Counted from the first letter of the stretch, positions 1 through 7,404 are shown. The stretch is 11,835 nt of DNA from Cudoniella acicularis (GCA_013054445.1 JAAMPI010001648.1:1-11835); one strand, 5' to 3'. Program-made: numbers and translations. Notes: generated by a model from the sequence alone, not told the origin.

Positions 1-229
1 ATGGTGTACGAAAGAATGATGATATTTTACACGCGACTAGCGGTATACAAGCGACGCTGGAGCCTGGGTACTCTATCATACGATCTCATTGGACCGATAG
101 CCGCAGTCGCGCGACGTCTACCAACTTGAAACACCCTTTATCTCCAATTCTTCTTCTCTTGTCTTCTTTGTACTCCTCAACTCTATTTACCGTCAAATAC
201 ACCATCCATCCAAATGTTCTCCTGAAAAT
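1..229 (+). promoter_or_regulatory. Promoter and leader of the F-box-like gene
   Basis: This is the upstream flank of the gene starting at 230. Positions 138-190 are strongly pyrimidine-rich (runs of CTTCTTCTC type), as is common just upstream of or around transcription starts in filamentous fungi. I see no convincing TATA box or CCAAT box. The main ATG has A at -3, a favourable context. A tiny upstream ORF (214-225) lies inside the leader. The exact transcription start cannot be read from the sequence. Confidence 0.45.
214..225 (+). other. Minimal upstream ORF (3 codons plus stop)
   Basis: ATG TTC TCC TGA lies entirely upstream of the main start, and its stop ends four bases before the ATG at 230. 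Its start context is weak (C at -3). If the transcript includes it, ribosomes would either leak past it or terminate almost on top of the main start, which could lower or condition translation. Whether it lies in the mRNA is not known. Confidence 0.35.
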
Positions 230-2116
230 ATGACCATGTTAACACCACCCGTCTTTCCCCGGTTTCTCGACCTCGCTCCCAGCCTCCGACGCCGCATTTA
301 TGAGCACGCGGGCCTGGTGGTCAACAACGACCTGGATCTTGTGCTCCATTCCGAGCTCGAGGGAAAACAGCCCGGCAGCGCATCCCCCAATCTGTCCTCC
401 TCTCGTGCCCTCATGCTTGTATGCCACGCCGTACACGAAGAAACTTCTCTCCTCCTTTATTCGACCAACCGATTCGTGATCCGATTCCAACAAGCGGGCG
501 ACTTGCGCGCTCTCCGCAACCTTCGACCGCAGCTGATCGGTACTTTCACATGTCTGACAGTCCAGCTTAACGTTGGGAAAGTTGCGGACCCTCAATGGAT
601 CCATTCTTCAAACTGCCCCTCCTTCGACGATGAATTGCTCTCCGTCCACAATCCGGCTGCACAGCTCCTCCTCGCGGAATGGGGGACTACTGCAGATTAT
701 CTTTCCCGCTGCATTACGCCGCACGCTCTTGATTTCGGTTTGGTCTGCGACGTGGACGACCTAGAAACAGCGCAGCGTGTAGTGGAGCCCCTATTCACGT
801 TTCCCAAGCTCGCAGCGTGCCATATTCGACTCCACCACTCTCGCAGTCCGATGTCGTCCATTCTCTTAAAAGGGCTCCAGAAAATCGCGTACGATACAGG
901 TGTGCAAGTAGAAGAGAAGAGAGCCTTTGCCGGGTTTTCAAACCTCCCCCCTGAGCTTCGCCTGCGCATCCTTGGGTACACGGACCTCGTGACACCCTTC
1001 AACCAAATACAGTGGTCCTATCAAGTAGACCGCCCTCACTGCTACGAATTGGGCCGCCCCCGTGCATGCCGGAATCAGCTGACCTGCAAACCTCCGTATG
1101 ATGCGTGTCATCCCAACACGCACCGAACATGCCAGTGGACGCAGTGCCTGTTGAGCCCCGCCCATGACTGTCAGCACTTTCCCCCGGCGTATTATCAAGA
1201 CGGTCAAAAGCCTACCTGCTGGCTCTGCGGCCACTACGCATGCCAGTTTCAGAAATGCTGGATGGTCAAGAAGCGCGGTAGACACCAGAATCCATTCTGC
1301 CTCTGTCAACGCAAGCACGTTTCCTACTCTCCTTTCTGTACTTGCTGGGCACCCCCGACGCCGCTCTTTCTTGTTAGCCGCGGATTCCAGCAGGAAGCTC
1401 AACAAGTTTTCTTCGGTGAAAACAACTTCAAAATCATGGACTCGAGATATATTTGGTCCGAAAGCCCCCTTTATATCAAGGGCCCGACGCGTCGTCACGG
1501 AAACCGCTACGCAGAAAGTGTATTTCTGAACGACGTCGTCCCGGCTAGCGCCGTGCCGTATATTCGCTCCCTAGAACTCTCGTTTTCTTTTTTAGGCGAA
1601 ATAAACTGGCCATATACAAGTCATTCCCAACCAGCATTCAAAGACCTGCCAGTCGAGCATCCAAACTGGCTACGGACCATCGGTCTACTCATGAGCGACG
1701 GCGGGCTTGGCCTGAACTTGTCATCTCTCTTTCTGAAGATTACCGTTAGCACAGCCGAGGAAATGGACCCTTGGTTTACGTCTCGTCCAAAGATGCCACT
1801 TGAAAACCCGGACGCGGCCATCGACGCGCTGAAAGCTATTGCGTCTTCCTTCTGGCCTCCACTAATTAACAACCCGCGGCTGCATGTCTTCCATGCACAT
1901 ATCGTCACCGACTACGTCCAGGGAGGCTACTTCATCCTCCCGGTGAACCAGGACTATCAAAATCAAGCAAAACTATGCCCCGAGCCTGGCACGCTACAGT
2001 ACCTCACAACGAGCAGGATAAAATCCGATATGTATGCCGAGCGACGTTTTCCCGGGGTGGAGAGTGGAGGGGAATGGGTGGAGGGAATGTGGGCTGACCA
2101 TAAAATTCCGCATTAG
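230..2116 (+). CDS. Double F-box-like protein with a cysteine-rich middle
   Basis: An intact 628-residue single-exon gene. It holds two F-box-like modules. Module one begins at residues 9-30 (FPRFLDLAPSLRRRIYEHAG) and has a second conserved block near 61-84 (LMLVCHAVHEETSLLLYS). Module two begins at 236-255 with LPPELRLRILGYTDLV, and its matching block is at 379-401 (LFLVSRGFQQEAQQVFFG). Between them, residues 271-372 carry about 16 cysteines plus histidines, including CWLCGHYAC and CTCWAPPTP, which could bind metal. This architecture recurs in a lineage-expanded Pezizomycotina family usually annotated as F-box domain protein. F-box proteins recruit substrates to SCF ubiquitin ligases; whether this one binds Skp1 is inference. 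I chose ATG 230 because it is first and well placed; ATG 236 is in the same frame. The gene stops at TAG and shows no RIP-type damage, unlike its right-hand neighbours. No membrane segment is seen. Confidence 0.85.
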   Translation: MTMLTPPVFPRFLDLAPSLRRRIYEHAGLVVNNDLDLVLHSELEGKQPGSASPNLSSSRALMLVCHAVHEETSLLLYSTNRFVIRFQQAGDLRALRNLRPQLIGTFTCLTVQLNVGKVADPQWIHSSNCPSFDDELLSVHNPAAQLLLAEWGTTADYLSRCITPHALDFGLVCDVDDLETAQRVVEPLFTFPKLAACHIRLHHSRSPMSSILLKGLQKIAYDTGVQVEEKRAFAGFSNLPPELRLRILGYTDLVTPFNQIQWSYQVDRPHCYELGRPRACRNQLTCKPPYDACHPNTHRTCQWTQCLLSPAHDCQHFPPAYYQDGQKPTCWLCGHYACQFQKCWMVKKRGRHQNPFCLCQRKHVSYSPFCTCWAPPTPLFLVSRGFQQEAQQVFFGENNFKIMDSRYIWSESPLYIKGPTRRHGNRYAESVFLNDVVPASAVPYIRSLELSFSFLGEINWPYTSHSQPAFKDLPVEHPNWLRTIGLLMSDGGLGLNLSSLFLKITVSTAEEMDPWFTSRPKMPLENPDAAIDALKAIASSFWPPLINNPRLHVFHAHIVTDYVQGGYFILPVNQDYQNQAKLCPEPGTLQYLTTSRIKSDMYAERRFPGVESGGEWVEGMWADHKIPH

Positions 2117-2213
2117 TCGCTTTAATCTTCCTATTCTTTTCACTTACGGGACTGGTATCAACCAAATAGACTGGATAAATATCGCCATGATATTTTCCAT
2201 TTGTGGTTCGTTG

Positions 2214-2437
2214 TGTGACGAACTGGCGTAAATAGCTTCAATTTAATCCTTAGAATCTAAAAACTAAAGAGAAAAGAAAGAAGAAAGAGAAGAGCGGTAG
2301 CTCGTACGAAGTAATATACAGAGGCGAGATTACGTATAGAGCTATACGAAGCCTCAAGCGCAGGGCACGTACGAGCTACGTAATCCCGTGACAAGATCAC
2401 ATGACGGCCCTAAGGTCTTCTAGGCCATGTCGTTATA
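2214..2437 (-). mobile_element. LTR (3' LTR of a Ty3/gypsy-type element)
   Basis: The plus strand starts TGTGACGAAC and ends ATGTCGTTATA, which are imperfect inverted termini. The final TATA fits a RIP-altered TACA, so on the minus strand the LTR would originally have begun TGTAACGAC. The inside edge is followed at once by a polypurine tract and a pol C-terminus on the minus strand, which fixes this as the 3' LTR of a minus-oriented element. About 224 bp is a usual size for fungal LTRs. Inside are two perfect inverted pairs: AGCTCGTACG (2299-2308) with CGTACGAGCT (2368-2377), and GATTACGTA (2328-2336) with TACGTAATC (2377-2385). The partner LTR is not in the window, so no target duplication can be checked. 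It ends about 100 bp beyond the stop of the F-box-like gene. Confidence 0.65.
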
Positions 2438-2795
2438 TTACCCCCTCCCCTTTGAAAAAAGCTCGTCCTCGAGCGCTTATTTATCTCCTTACTATTATCT
2501 AGCTCCTTATAGTTATCTACCCCTTATTCCTAGGCTTAAATCTATTATATAAAGTTAGTAAGAGGTCTAGCTTATTCTTTATTAGTAAAGTAAAAGTTTT
2601 ATATAACGTAGGGACCATATTTAAGGTTAGTAGTAGGATACTATATTAGGTTAATATCTCTATTAAGCTAGGTTACTTAATACTTAAGTAAGTTTTATTT
2701 TTTCTAATAAGTAAGAATCTTGTTTACTTTCTATTCTTCTTTACTTATAATATTAATTAGATATAATTCTTCTTAGATTTTGAGATCATATATGA
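2438..2795 (-). mobile_element. RIP-eroded pol tail of a Ty3/gypsy element
   Basis: On the minus strand the purine run AAAGGGGAGGGGG (2441-2453) is a typical polypurine tract beside a 3' LTR. The overlapping frame reads KRSRTSFFQRGGGN, resembling the C-terminal tail of chromovirus-type Ty3/gypsy polyproteins (an S-R-T-x-x-F-Q-R-x-G-G-N pattern). Upstream of it the frame is littered with TAA and TAG, and the stretch to about 2795 is very AT-rich and TpA-rich, as expected after RIP. The element is truncated on its 5' side: base composition returns to normal near 2795, and no reverse transcriptase, integrase core or second LTR is recognisable. Confidence 0.6.
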
Positions 2796-2966
2796 AGCGG
2801 TCGACAAAGTTGCGGCTCTTTTCGCGTGTAAGGACCTCAGGTGAAAATGAGGGGTACGGGCTGTGGGGCCTGTTTTCAGGACATATTTAAGCGACTTTCA
2901 GGCCTCGCGACCTCGCCTTCAGGCTCCCGAAAATCAAAACCATCGCCATCACTTAATCTAACAATT
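2796..2966 (+). promoter_or_regulatory. Possible promoter of a plus-strand gene head
   Basis: Composition returns to normal after the AT-rich retroelement. A TATA-like ACATATTTAAG lies at 2880-2890, about 80 bp before an ATG at 2967, followed by a C- and A-rich leader (AATCAAAACCATCGCCATC). This resembles a compact fungal core promoter. The coding region behind it is broken, so if real it is a relic. Confidence 0.3.
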
Positions 2967-3124
2967 ATGAGTCATAAAAGGTAATGATACTTTCTAGTCA
3001 CTTGCTTTTAAAATTTTGTAACGTTTCGATTTCATTTCACTAATACTCTAAAAACTCAGCGAACGCGCCACCTAGAGAGGCCTCAACCCCGCAGCTACCC
3101 CGCACAAGTCGAACTAGGAAGCCA
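2967..3124 (+). pseudogene. Head of an unidentified gene: short exon, intron, stopped exon
   Basis: ATG at 2967 opens a 14-base exon (M S H K plus two bases). It is followed by a credible 79-base intron at 2981-3059 with a GTAATG donor, a CACTAATAC branch site at 3038-3046 and a CTCAG acceptor. After splicing the frame meets TAG at 3073 and again at 3112. Both could be former CAG codons, and with glutamine there the frame would run to the convergent gene's stop at 3125. Beyond that the plus strand is antisense to the relic at 3125-4195. No family is recognisable. It may be the front of a truncated gene joined here by rearrangement, or a chance splice-like signal. Confidence 0.25.
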
Positions 3125-4195
3125 TCAATGACGGGAATGCCATTCCAGTTGCAGCTCGGCGTGAACAATCTTGAAGAGCTTTTGTTCGTCCCATTGCTGG
3201 AAACTGTTGGCGTAGTCATAATAAAAACCCCTGAGCTCGATCCAGTGCTATTTTATACGTGGAATAATAGCCGGGTGCTTTCTCCCCCTCCGTTGAGGCA
3301 TGACCCTAAACTCTGTAGGATCACTCCGCGACGTCCAAGGCAAAATCTTCAAACGGAGGTTGGCGCAAGTCGGCTCCTCATTTTCGCCGACACCCTCAAG
3401 GAAAGCTACGACCTAGTTCTTGGTAGACCAGGTCGTCCCATCCGTATCATGCGTACGGAAAGTGCCAATCACAACAGTATCATCCGGGCGGGCACGCCGT
3501 CGAGGTTGCGGAGGGGCAGCGGCAGTACTAGGGCCTTCGCTAGCCGAGTCTGAGAGAAGCTCAATGGTCTGAGCCTCCTGTATCGGTTTTTGCTTTTTCG
3601 AAGCGGAAGTGGAGGATTTTAGGGCCGAGGCCTCGCCTAAGCCCCGTCTTCACCCTTCCCTCGAGGCTTGCCCTGAGGCTTACCACTTAGCTGTGATGGG
3701 ATAGGCTTTGGTTTAGGCTTTGGCACCGGTTTGACCTTTGGCGTAACTGGTCTGTGGATAGGATAAATAAGCTAAAGATCTGGGAATAGGGAGTTGCAAT
3801 TGGGCAAAAGACTTACGGCGGAACTTCTTCTTCCTCCTCTTCCTGTTCCTCATCACTTACTTCCTCCCCTTCCTCCTCTTCTTCCTCTTCCTCCACATCT
3901 TCTTCTATCCTAAAGTCCTCCGGGCCACTCTCCTCTCCTAACTGCTCCCGAGTCATTCCCTTAACCTCACTATCGCCGTCACTGTCACCGTCACCCCGAG
4001 ACTCTCCTTCTCCCTTTGACCCCCTTGCCCTATAAAAAACGTCAGTACTCCGAAAGGGTCTAGGGAGGCTGTCCTTGCCTCGGGCCGATCTTTCTACTAT
4101 AGCCGGTACCGCCGCCAGAAGGAAGTTAGCATATTATATTGCGCTGAATAGTTTTAGGACACTCACGTCCATTTCTAAGGAGATTTGGGAGGCAT
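3125..4195 (-). pseudogene. RIP-damaged four-exon gene for an unknown acidic protein
   Basis: I do not recognise this family. On the minus strand I read ATG at 4195, exon 1 4195-4167, intron 4166-4030 (GTGAGT...TTATAG), exon 2 4029-3817, intron 3816-3752 (GTAAGT...CACAG), exon 3 3751-3684, a weak 47-base intron 3683-3637 (GTAAGC...TTAG, alternatively a frameshift), and exon 4 3636-3125. Every join keeps phase, giving about 273 residues. The product would have a serine/glycine/aspartate segment, a glutamate tract at about 52-78, a Pro-Lys stretch at 85-99 (VKPVPKPKPKPIP), a KKQK basic patch, and a better-structured C-terminal half (for example TVVIGTFRTHDTDGTTW and HWIELRGFYYDYANSFQQW). Acid tract plus basic patches suggest a nuclear protein; that is inference. 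Three in-frame TAGs (codons 7, 178, 233; genomic 4175, 3413, 3248) fit CAG-to-TAG decay. A canonical-looking promoter precedes it. Confidence 0.5.
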
Positions 4196-4380
4196 CTTCT
4201 TCAAAGACTTGGAACAGAGAAGGCAAGAGGTAACAAGGTACTTGTTAGGAGCTAGAAAAGTTGATGAATTTGTGAAGTAGAATTTAAGGAAGCCAGATAC
4301 TAGATCTAGAGCTGTTGAAGTGTAGAAAGAGAAATTAATAGTGGGAAAGAAGGCTATTTAAATAGCTGGGAGCGAGGGAA
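4196..4380 (-). promoter_or_regulatory. Promoter and leader of the acidic-protein gene relic
   Basis: Reading the minus strand, the 12-base perfect palindrome CTATTTAAATAG (4354-4365) is a good TATA-like box about 160 bp before the ATG at 4195. It is followed by a C/T-rich leader and by an ATG in a favourable context (A at -3). The order TATA, pyrimidine-rich leader, ATG and short first exon matches a fungal gene start and supports the gene call. Confidence 0.45.
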
Positions 4381-5340
4381 ATTCCTTAGGTGTGAACACG
4401 AAAAGTGAGGAGCCATCGTGTTCGCTTTTGCTGTGATAGTCTAAACAAGCTAGAAATGAAGCAACGAGAAGGTACTTTCACTCATAATGGAGGGCTGGGG
4501 GCATTAGGACAGTTTCGCCTATAAATGAGTGGTAAAGAACTGGGGAAGAGCGGCATATATGCCCCGTTTCTAGCCTTATCAGGTACCCCGCAGTGAAAAG
4601 GTTGTAATCGCATTCTCCTGCGTCGAGCTGAAAACCCGGGACTAATTCCGCCTATGAGAAGCGTTCAGCGGCATCACTTGATTGCTCACATGCAGCGTGT
4701 GAGTCAAAATCAAGCCACGAAGCATAGATAAAGCAGGAAAAGACTGTACTCAGACGAATTCTCAAACACGGGGATGCACATGGGCGTATGAGGACTGGTT
4801 GTGAAGCAGGGTAGGGTCCGTAGGGAGGGGAGTGGAAAAGGAAAGAAGCTGAGGCGCTGTATTGAGGCTCCGTTTTTGGCTCCTGACAGAGCCAATCAAT
4901 AGCGTTCAAGGTGCCTATCTTAGCTCCGTCGTGCACTAGGGTAACCGACTGGCTCCCTCTTGCTAGAATTAAGGCTAAAATTAGCACCGCAACCAATGCG
5001 CTAGGTCGGGAAGCCGCATTTTGCTCCCTTAACAATGCTATTTATATACCGATCTCAGCCATACGAAGGATACCCTCAAAGCCCGACGCCAGCACTTCCC
5101 TATCCAATAAGCCGAGCTGTTCTATATGCAATAGGCCTCTTGCGATGTGCAACAAACTTGAAATGTGTTACTGTAGTAGATATTAATTAGAAAAGTAAAA
5201 TTATCGTTGACAGGAAGGGTTATTTTTATAAGCTGGTAGGGTGGGGTCGATTTATTTCGCTGGGAGGTCCCCTACAAGAGAGGCGAGCCTACTGATAATC
5301 CAAGGCTTTCTTTTCCCTTCAACAACCTCTAGAATATAAG
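4381..5340. other. Gene-free stretch with no recognisable feature
   Basis: Only short ORFs occur. The longest, on the minus strand at 4652-5035, lacks an ATG and has a TAA just upstream of its open frame. It contains a hydrophobic run (LVAVLILALILA) but no homologous motif I can name. A plus-strand frame over 4911-5186 also starts without ATG. TATATAAATAGC near 5038-5049 on the minus strand looks like a TATA box but leads to no gene. This may be degraded transposon or intergenic DNA; I see nothing I can support. Confidence 0.4.
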
Positions 5341-5349
5341 ACGGTTCCG

Positions 5350-5515
5350 AAATCTCTCTTTAGGAGATTTGTCTAGGCAGATTTAGGTAAATTTAGGTAG
5401 ATTTTATAAGGGTAGTCCTTTATTTAGGTAGATTTATTTAGCCAACTTTTATTTAAGCAACTTTTATTTAGGCAGATTTATTTTAGGATATTTCTTTGGG
5501 CGGATATAGGCAAAT
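5350..5515. repeat. AT-rich degenerate repeat around TTTAGGNAGATTTA
   Basis: The words TTTAGGYARATTT and TTTATTTAGG recur irregularly: near 5373-5385, 5381-5395, 5392-5405, 5418-5434, 5445-5460 and 5463-5486. Spacing is about 11-20 bp with many substitutions. A short hairpin, AAATCTC (5350-5356) with GAGATTT (5364-5370), sits at the left edge. It resembles a decayed satellite or RIP-eroded tandem array. The word is not the telomere repeat TTAGGG. Confidence 0.5.
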
Positions 5516-5604
5516 TAACAGTATTTTACTTAAAAAATTCACACTATAAGGAAACTACTTCGTATATCTGTGATTTAGAAACTTGCCCCACCTGTACGCT
5601 CCAC

Positions 5605-5731
5605 CTGGTTTGTGTACACTACTTGGTTTGTACACACTATTTGGTTTGTGGACTCCACCTGGTTTGTACACACTATTTGGTTTTGTGGACTCCACCTGGT
5701 TTGTACACACTATTTGGTTTGTGCACACCAC
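5605..5731 (+). repeat. Minisatellite: seven 18-bp units
   Basis: Seven contiguous copies of a unit close to YTGGTTTGTRNACNCYAY start at 5605, 5623, 5641, 5659, 5677, 5696 and 5714. All are 18 bp except the fifth, which has one extra T and is 19 bp. Two unit types alternate: one ending ACACACTAT (5623, 5659, 5696) and one ending GGACTCCAC or GCACACCAC (5641, 5677, 5714), so the array also reads as a 36-bp higher-order repeat. A decayed partial unit precedes it (5589-5604), and CTGGATTTC begins the break at 5732. No ORF crosses it, and copy number is probably variable between strains. Confidence 0.9.
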
Positions 5732-5949
5732 CTGGATTTCTTGCTTGAATTTGGCTAATTGATCACCGCAATACGAAGTATGACGGCACCGTGCTCATCC
5801 CTAAGAATTTAATGACGTCACAATGCTGTCCTTTCCTACAATAGCACCGAAGATTACCCAGGCAAGTCGGGGGGTTCCACGTGACTGCACGATGCACCTT
5901 TCGAGCTAGCGACACGTTTCGAAGGAACCTCCTACAACTTCACCTTCGA
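5732..5949. other. Spacer between minisatellite and recombinase relic
   Basis: No coding sequence is supported. A perfect CRE/ATF palindrome TGACGTCA lies at 5813-5820, and a CACGTG palindrome at 5878-5883 follows a GGGGGG run. These are short and could be chance. The segment lies where the missing C-terminal half of the recombinase would have been expected, but its minus-strand translation shows no catalytic H-x-x-R or tyrosine box, only stops. Confidence 0.35.
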
Positions 5950-6981
5950 TCAAGCTGTTCGTCGATTATAATAGTAGAGCGCGTCGAATTGTCTGAGTTC
6001 TACGTCAACGCCGCTCATAGCAACGTCGTCATCCAAGTCATCGTCATCATTCTCAGAGCCTAAGTCAGCTACCGTGCTATCGTGGTCATCATCGAAGCCA
6101 AAGTCGGCATCGGCGCCAACTTCAGCATCGCCAAAGCCCTCGTCATTCATATCATCAGCGCATGTTTCATCATCGTCAAGGCCGGGCCTTTGCCGTCTCC
6201 TCCTCTTTACGTCGACCAGCTCCGCAGGCCGGCATCCCGTGGCGAAGAGGAACAGCAGGATCAGTGGGAACTACACGCGATGACGCTCTATAGGGAAGGT
6301 TGAAGTATCGCGTGCCCAGTGGTAGTTGAGCAAGAGCAAGAGGTCGTCGACTCCAAGGACGGGCTTCTCCCTGACCGTGATATCGAGCTCGAAATCCGTT
6401 GTCAATTTACCATAGATATACTAAACAAATGTTAGTATACTTGAGTAAGGATGATAATCAAATAGGAGTGCCCTTACCGCGAGAGCCTCCTTTATATCAT
6501 TCGTATCCATGTGGCGGCCGTTCTCCCGATTAAAGAGCATTTTAAACTGCAGATAATATTGGTAGATCGAACTCCTCTTCTTCACCCGATCCACCTCGCA
6601 GATGTGAATAAGGAATGCTATTGTAGCTCCTTTCTTACAGTCCCGGATCACTATACGCCAGTCCTGATCCATTTGAACACAGAATCTAGATCAGAAGTCA
6701 GACTAACTGTCCACTCGAAGGCCGGTCTTCGCGTGTTTGCTCTCTTACCTGCTGAACTTATCGATGATACCTTGGAGGTTGTCCGCAGTGGTATCGGCAT
6801 AATTGCGCTTTACGGCTGTCTTATTGAGTTGGTCGATCAGATTCTGGTAATATTCGGGAGGGCGTTGCTAGATCTTCGGTTTAGGACGACGACGTTCAAC
6901 ACGGTTATTAAGGTGTGCGAGATTCGGCAGAGAGGTTGGAGGTTGCTGCAGACGGACTGTGGTATGGTTTCTTGCAGGCAT
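5950..6981 (-). pseudogene. DUF3435 (captain-type) tyrosine recombinase, truncated relic
   Basis: Minus-strand gene with two clean introns: exon 1 6981-6749, intron 6748-6686 (GTAAGA...CTAG, 63 nt), exon 2 6685-6478, intron 6477-6421 (GTAAGG, TACTAAC branch site, TTTAG, 57 nt), exon 3 6420-5950. The spliced frame gives 303 codons. Residues 79-217 read like the DUF3435/FluG-domain N-terminal and core region: DWRIVIRDCKKGATIAFLIH, YLQFKMLFNRENGRHMD, REKPVLGVDDLLLLLNYHWA and TGCRPAELVD. R211 in the last is the box I arginine. An acidic insertion at about 228-290 is also seen in relatives, and the frame then ends at TGA 5950. The remaining half with the H-x-x-R box and the nucleophilic tyrosine is absent. 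Two TAGs (codon 38 at 6868; codon 197 at 6271) fit former CAG. DUF3435 proteins are site-specific recombinases and include the captains that move Starship elements. This copy cannot be active. Confidence 0.75.
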
Positions 6982-7281
6982 CCTGAAGGGAGGATCGTTC
7001 GATACGGGTGACGAGTTGAGAGGTGGGAAGATGGTACATATAACGAGGAGGAATGATAGGCAGTGCCATGGTGACTCGAATGGGACCCTCCTCCCCTAGG
7101 AAACGGGGGGGGATGAGGAACGTCGAAAGTCGACAACTAGGAAACCGAAAAGTCGAGCGTCTGCCGCTGGGACGGTTAGCTGGGGTGGTAGGTGCGCCAG
7201 CGAGCCGGAGCACGTGATGAATTCTCGGGGTCAGAGGCTGCTTAAAACAGCGTCCTTACCCCCCCCAAATCCGGCAGCCTC
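6982..7281. other. Upstream flank of the recombinase relic
   Basis: The recombinase frame stays open on the minus strand for about 40 codons above ATG 6981 without another ATG in that frame, so a slightly longer product or an upstream exon is possible. At 7234-7281 an inverted repeat, GAGGCTGC (7234-7241) and GCAGCCTC (7274-7281), encloses a C8 run and ends exactly where AT-rich DNA begins, so it may mark an element edge. A CACGTG motif lies near 7211. No other gene is supported. Confidence 0.35.
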
Positions 7282-7385
7282 AACACTATAACTACGTGTA
7301 AAAATATAATATAACTAATAAGAATATATATTGTTTTATCTTTTCTTAAGTATTTAACTAGTATTTAACTAATATTTTCCCCCTT
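7282..7385. other. AT-rich, TpA-rich block
   Basis: A sharp composition change at 7282 opens about 100 bp dominated by A and T (AAAAATATAATATAACTAAT; the word TATTTAACTA twice). It resembles RIP-eroded repeat DNA. No coding frame, terminal repeats or RNA gene can be recognised in it. Confidence 0.45.
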
Positions 7386-7404
7386 ATCACTACCACTCGC
7401 TTTT

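Noticed and set aside
3826..3900. CTT/CCT-rich run as a simple-sequence repeat
   Set aside because: It is the antisense of the glutamate tract in exon 2 of the acidic-protein relic and is explained by coding.
4652..5035. 127-codon minus-strand ORF with a hydrophobic stretch, as a small secreted protein
   Set aside because: It starts at TTG with no in-frame ATG, and the hydrophobic run is not at a real N-terminus. Composition and context give no support.
5392..5410. Telomere-like TTTAGG repeats as an internal telomere
   Set aside because: The words are TTTAGGTA or TTTAGGCA with irregular spacing, not arrays of TTAGGG.
6020..6175. Plus-strand ORFs rich in Ser and Ile across GTCATC repeats
   Set aside because: They are shadows of the aspartate-rich insertion of the recombinase on the other strand.
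7256..7267. TTAC(N7)A, the target motif known for several Starships
   Set aside because: It is in the wrong orientation for a minus-strand captain, the N7 is all C, and a five-base-constrained motif is expected by chance every few hundred bases.
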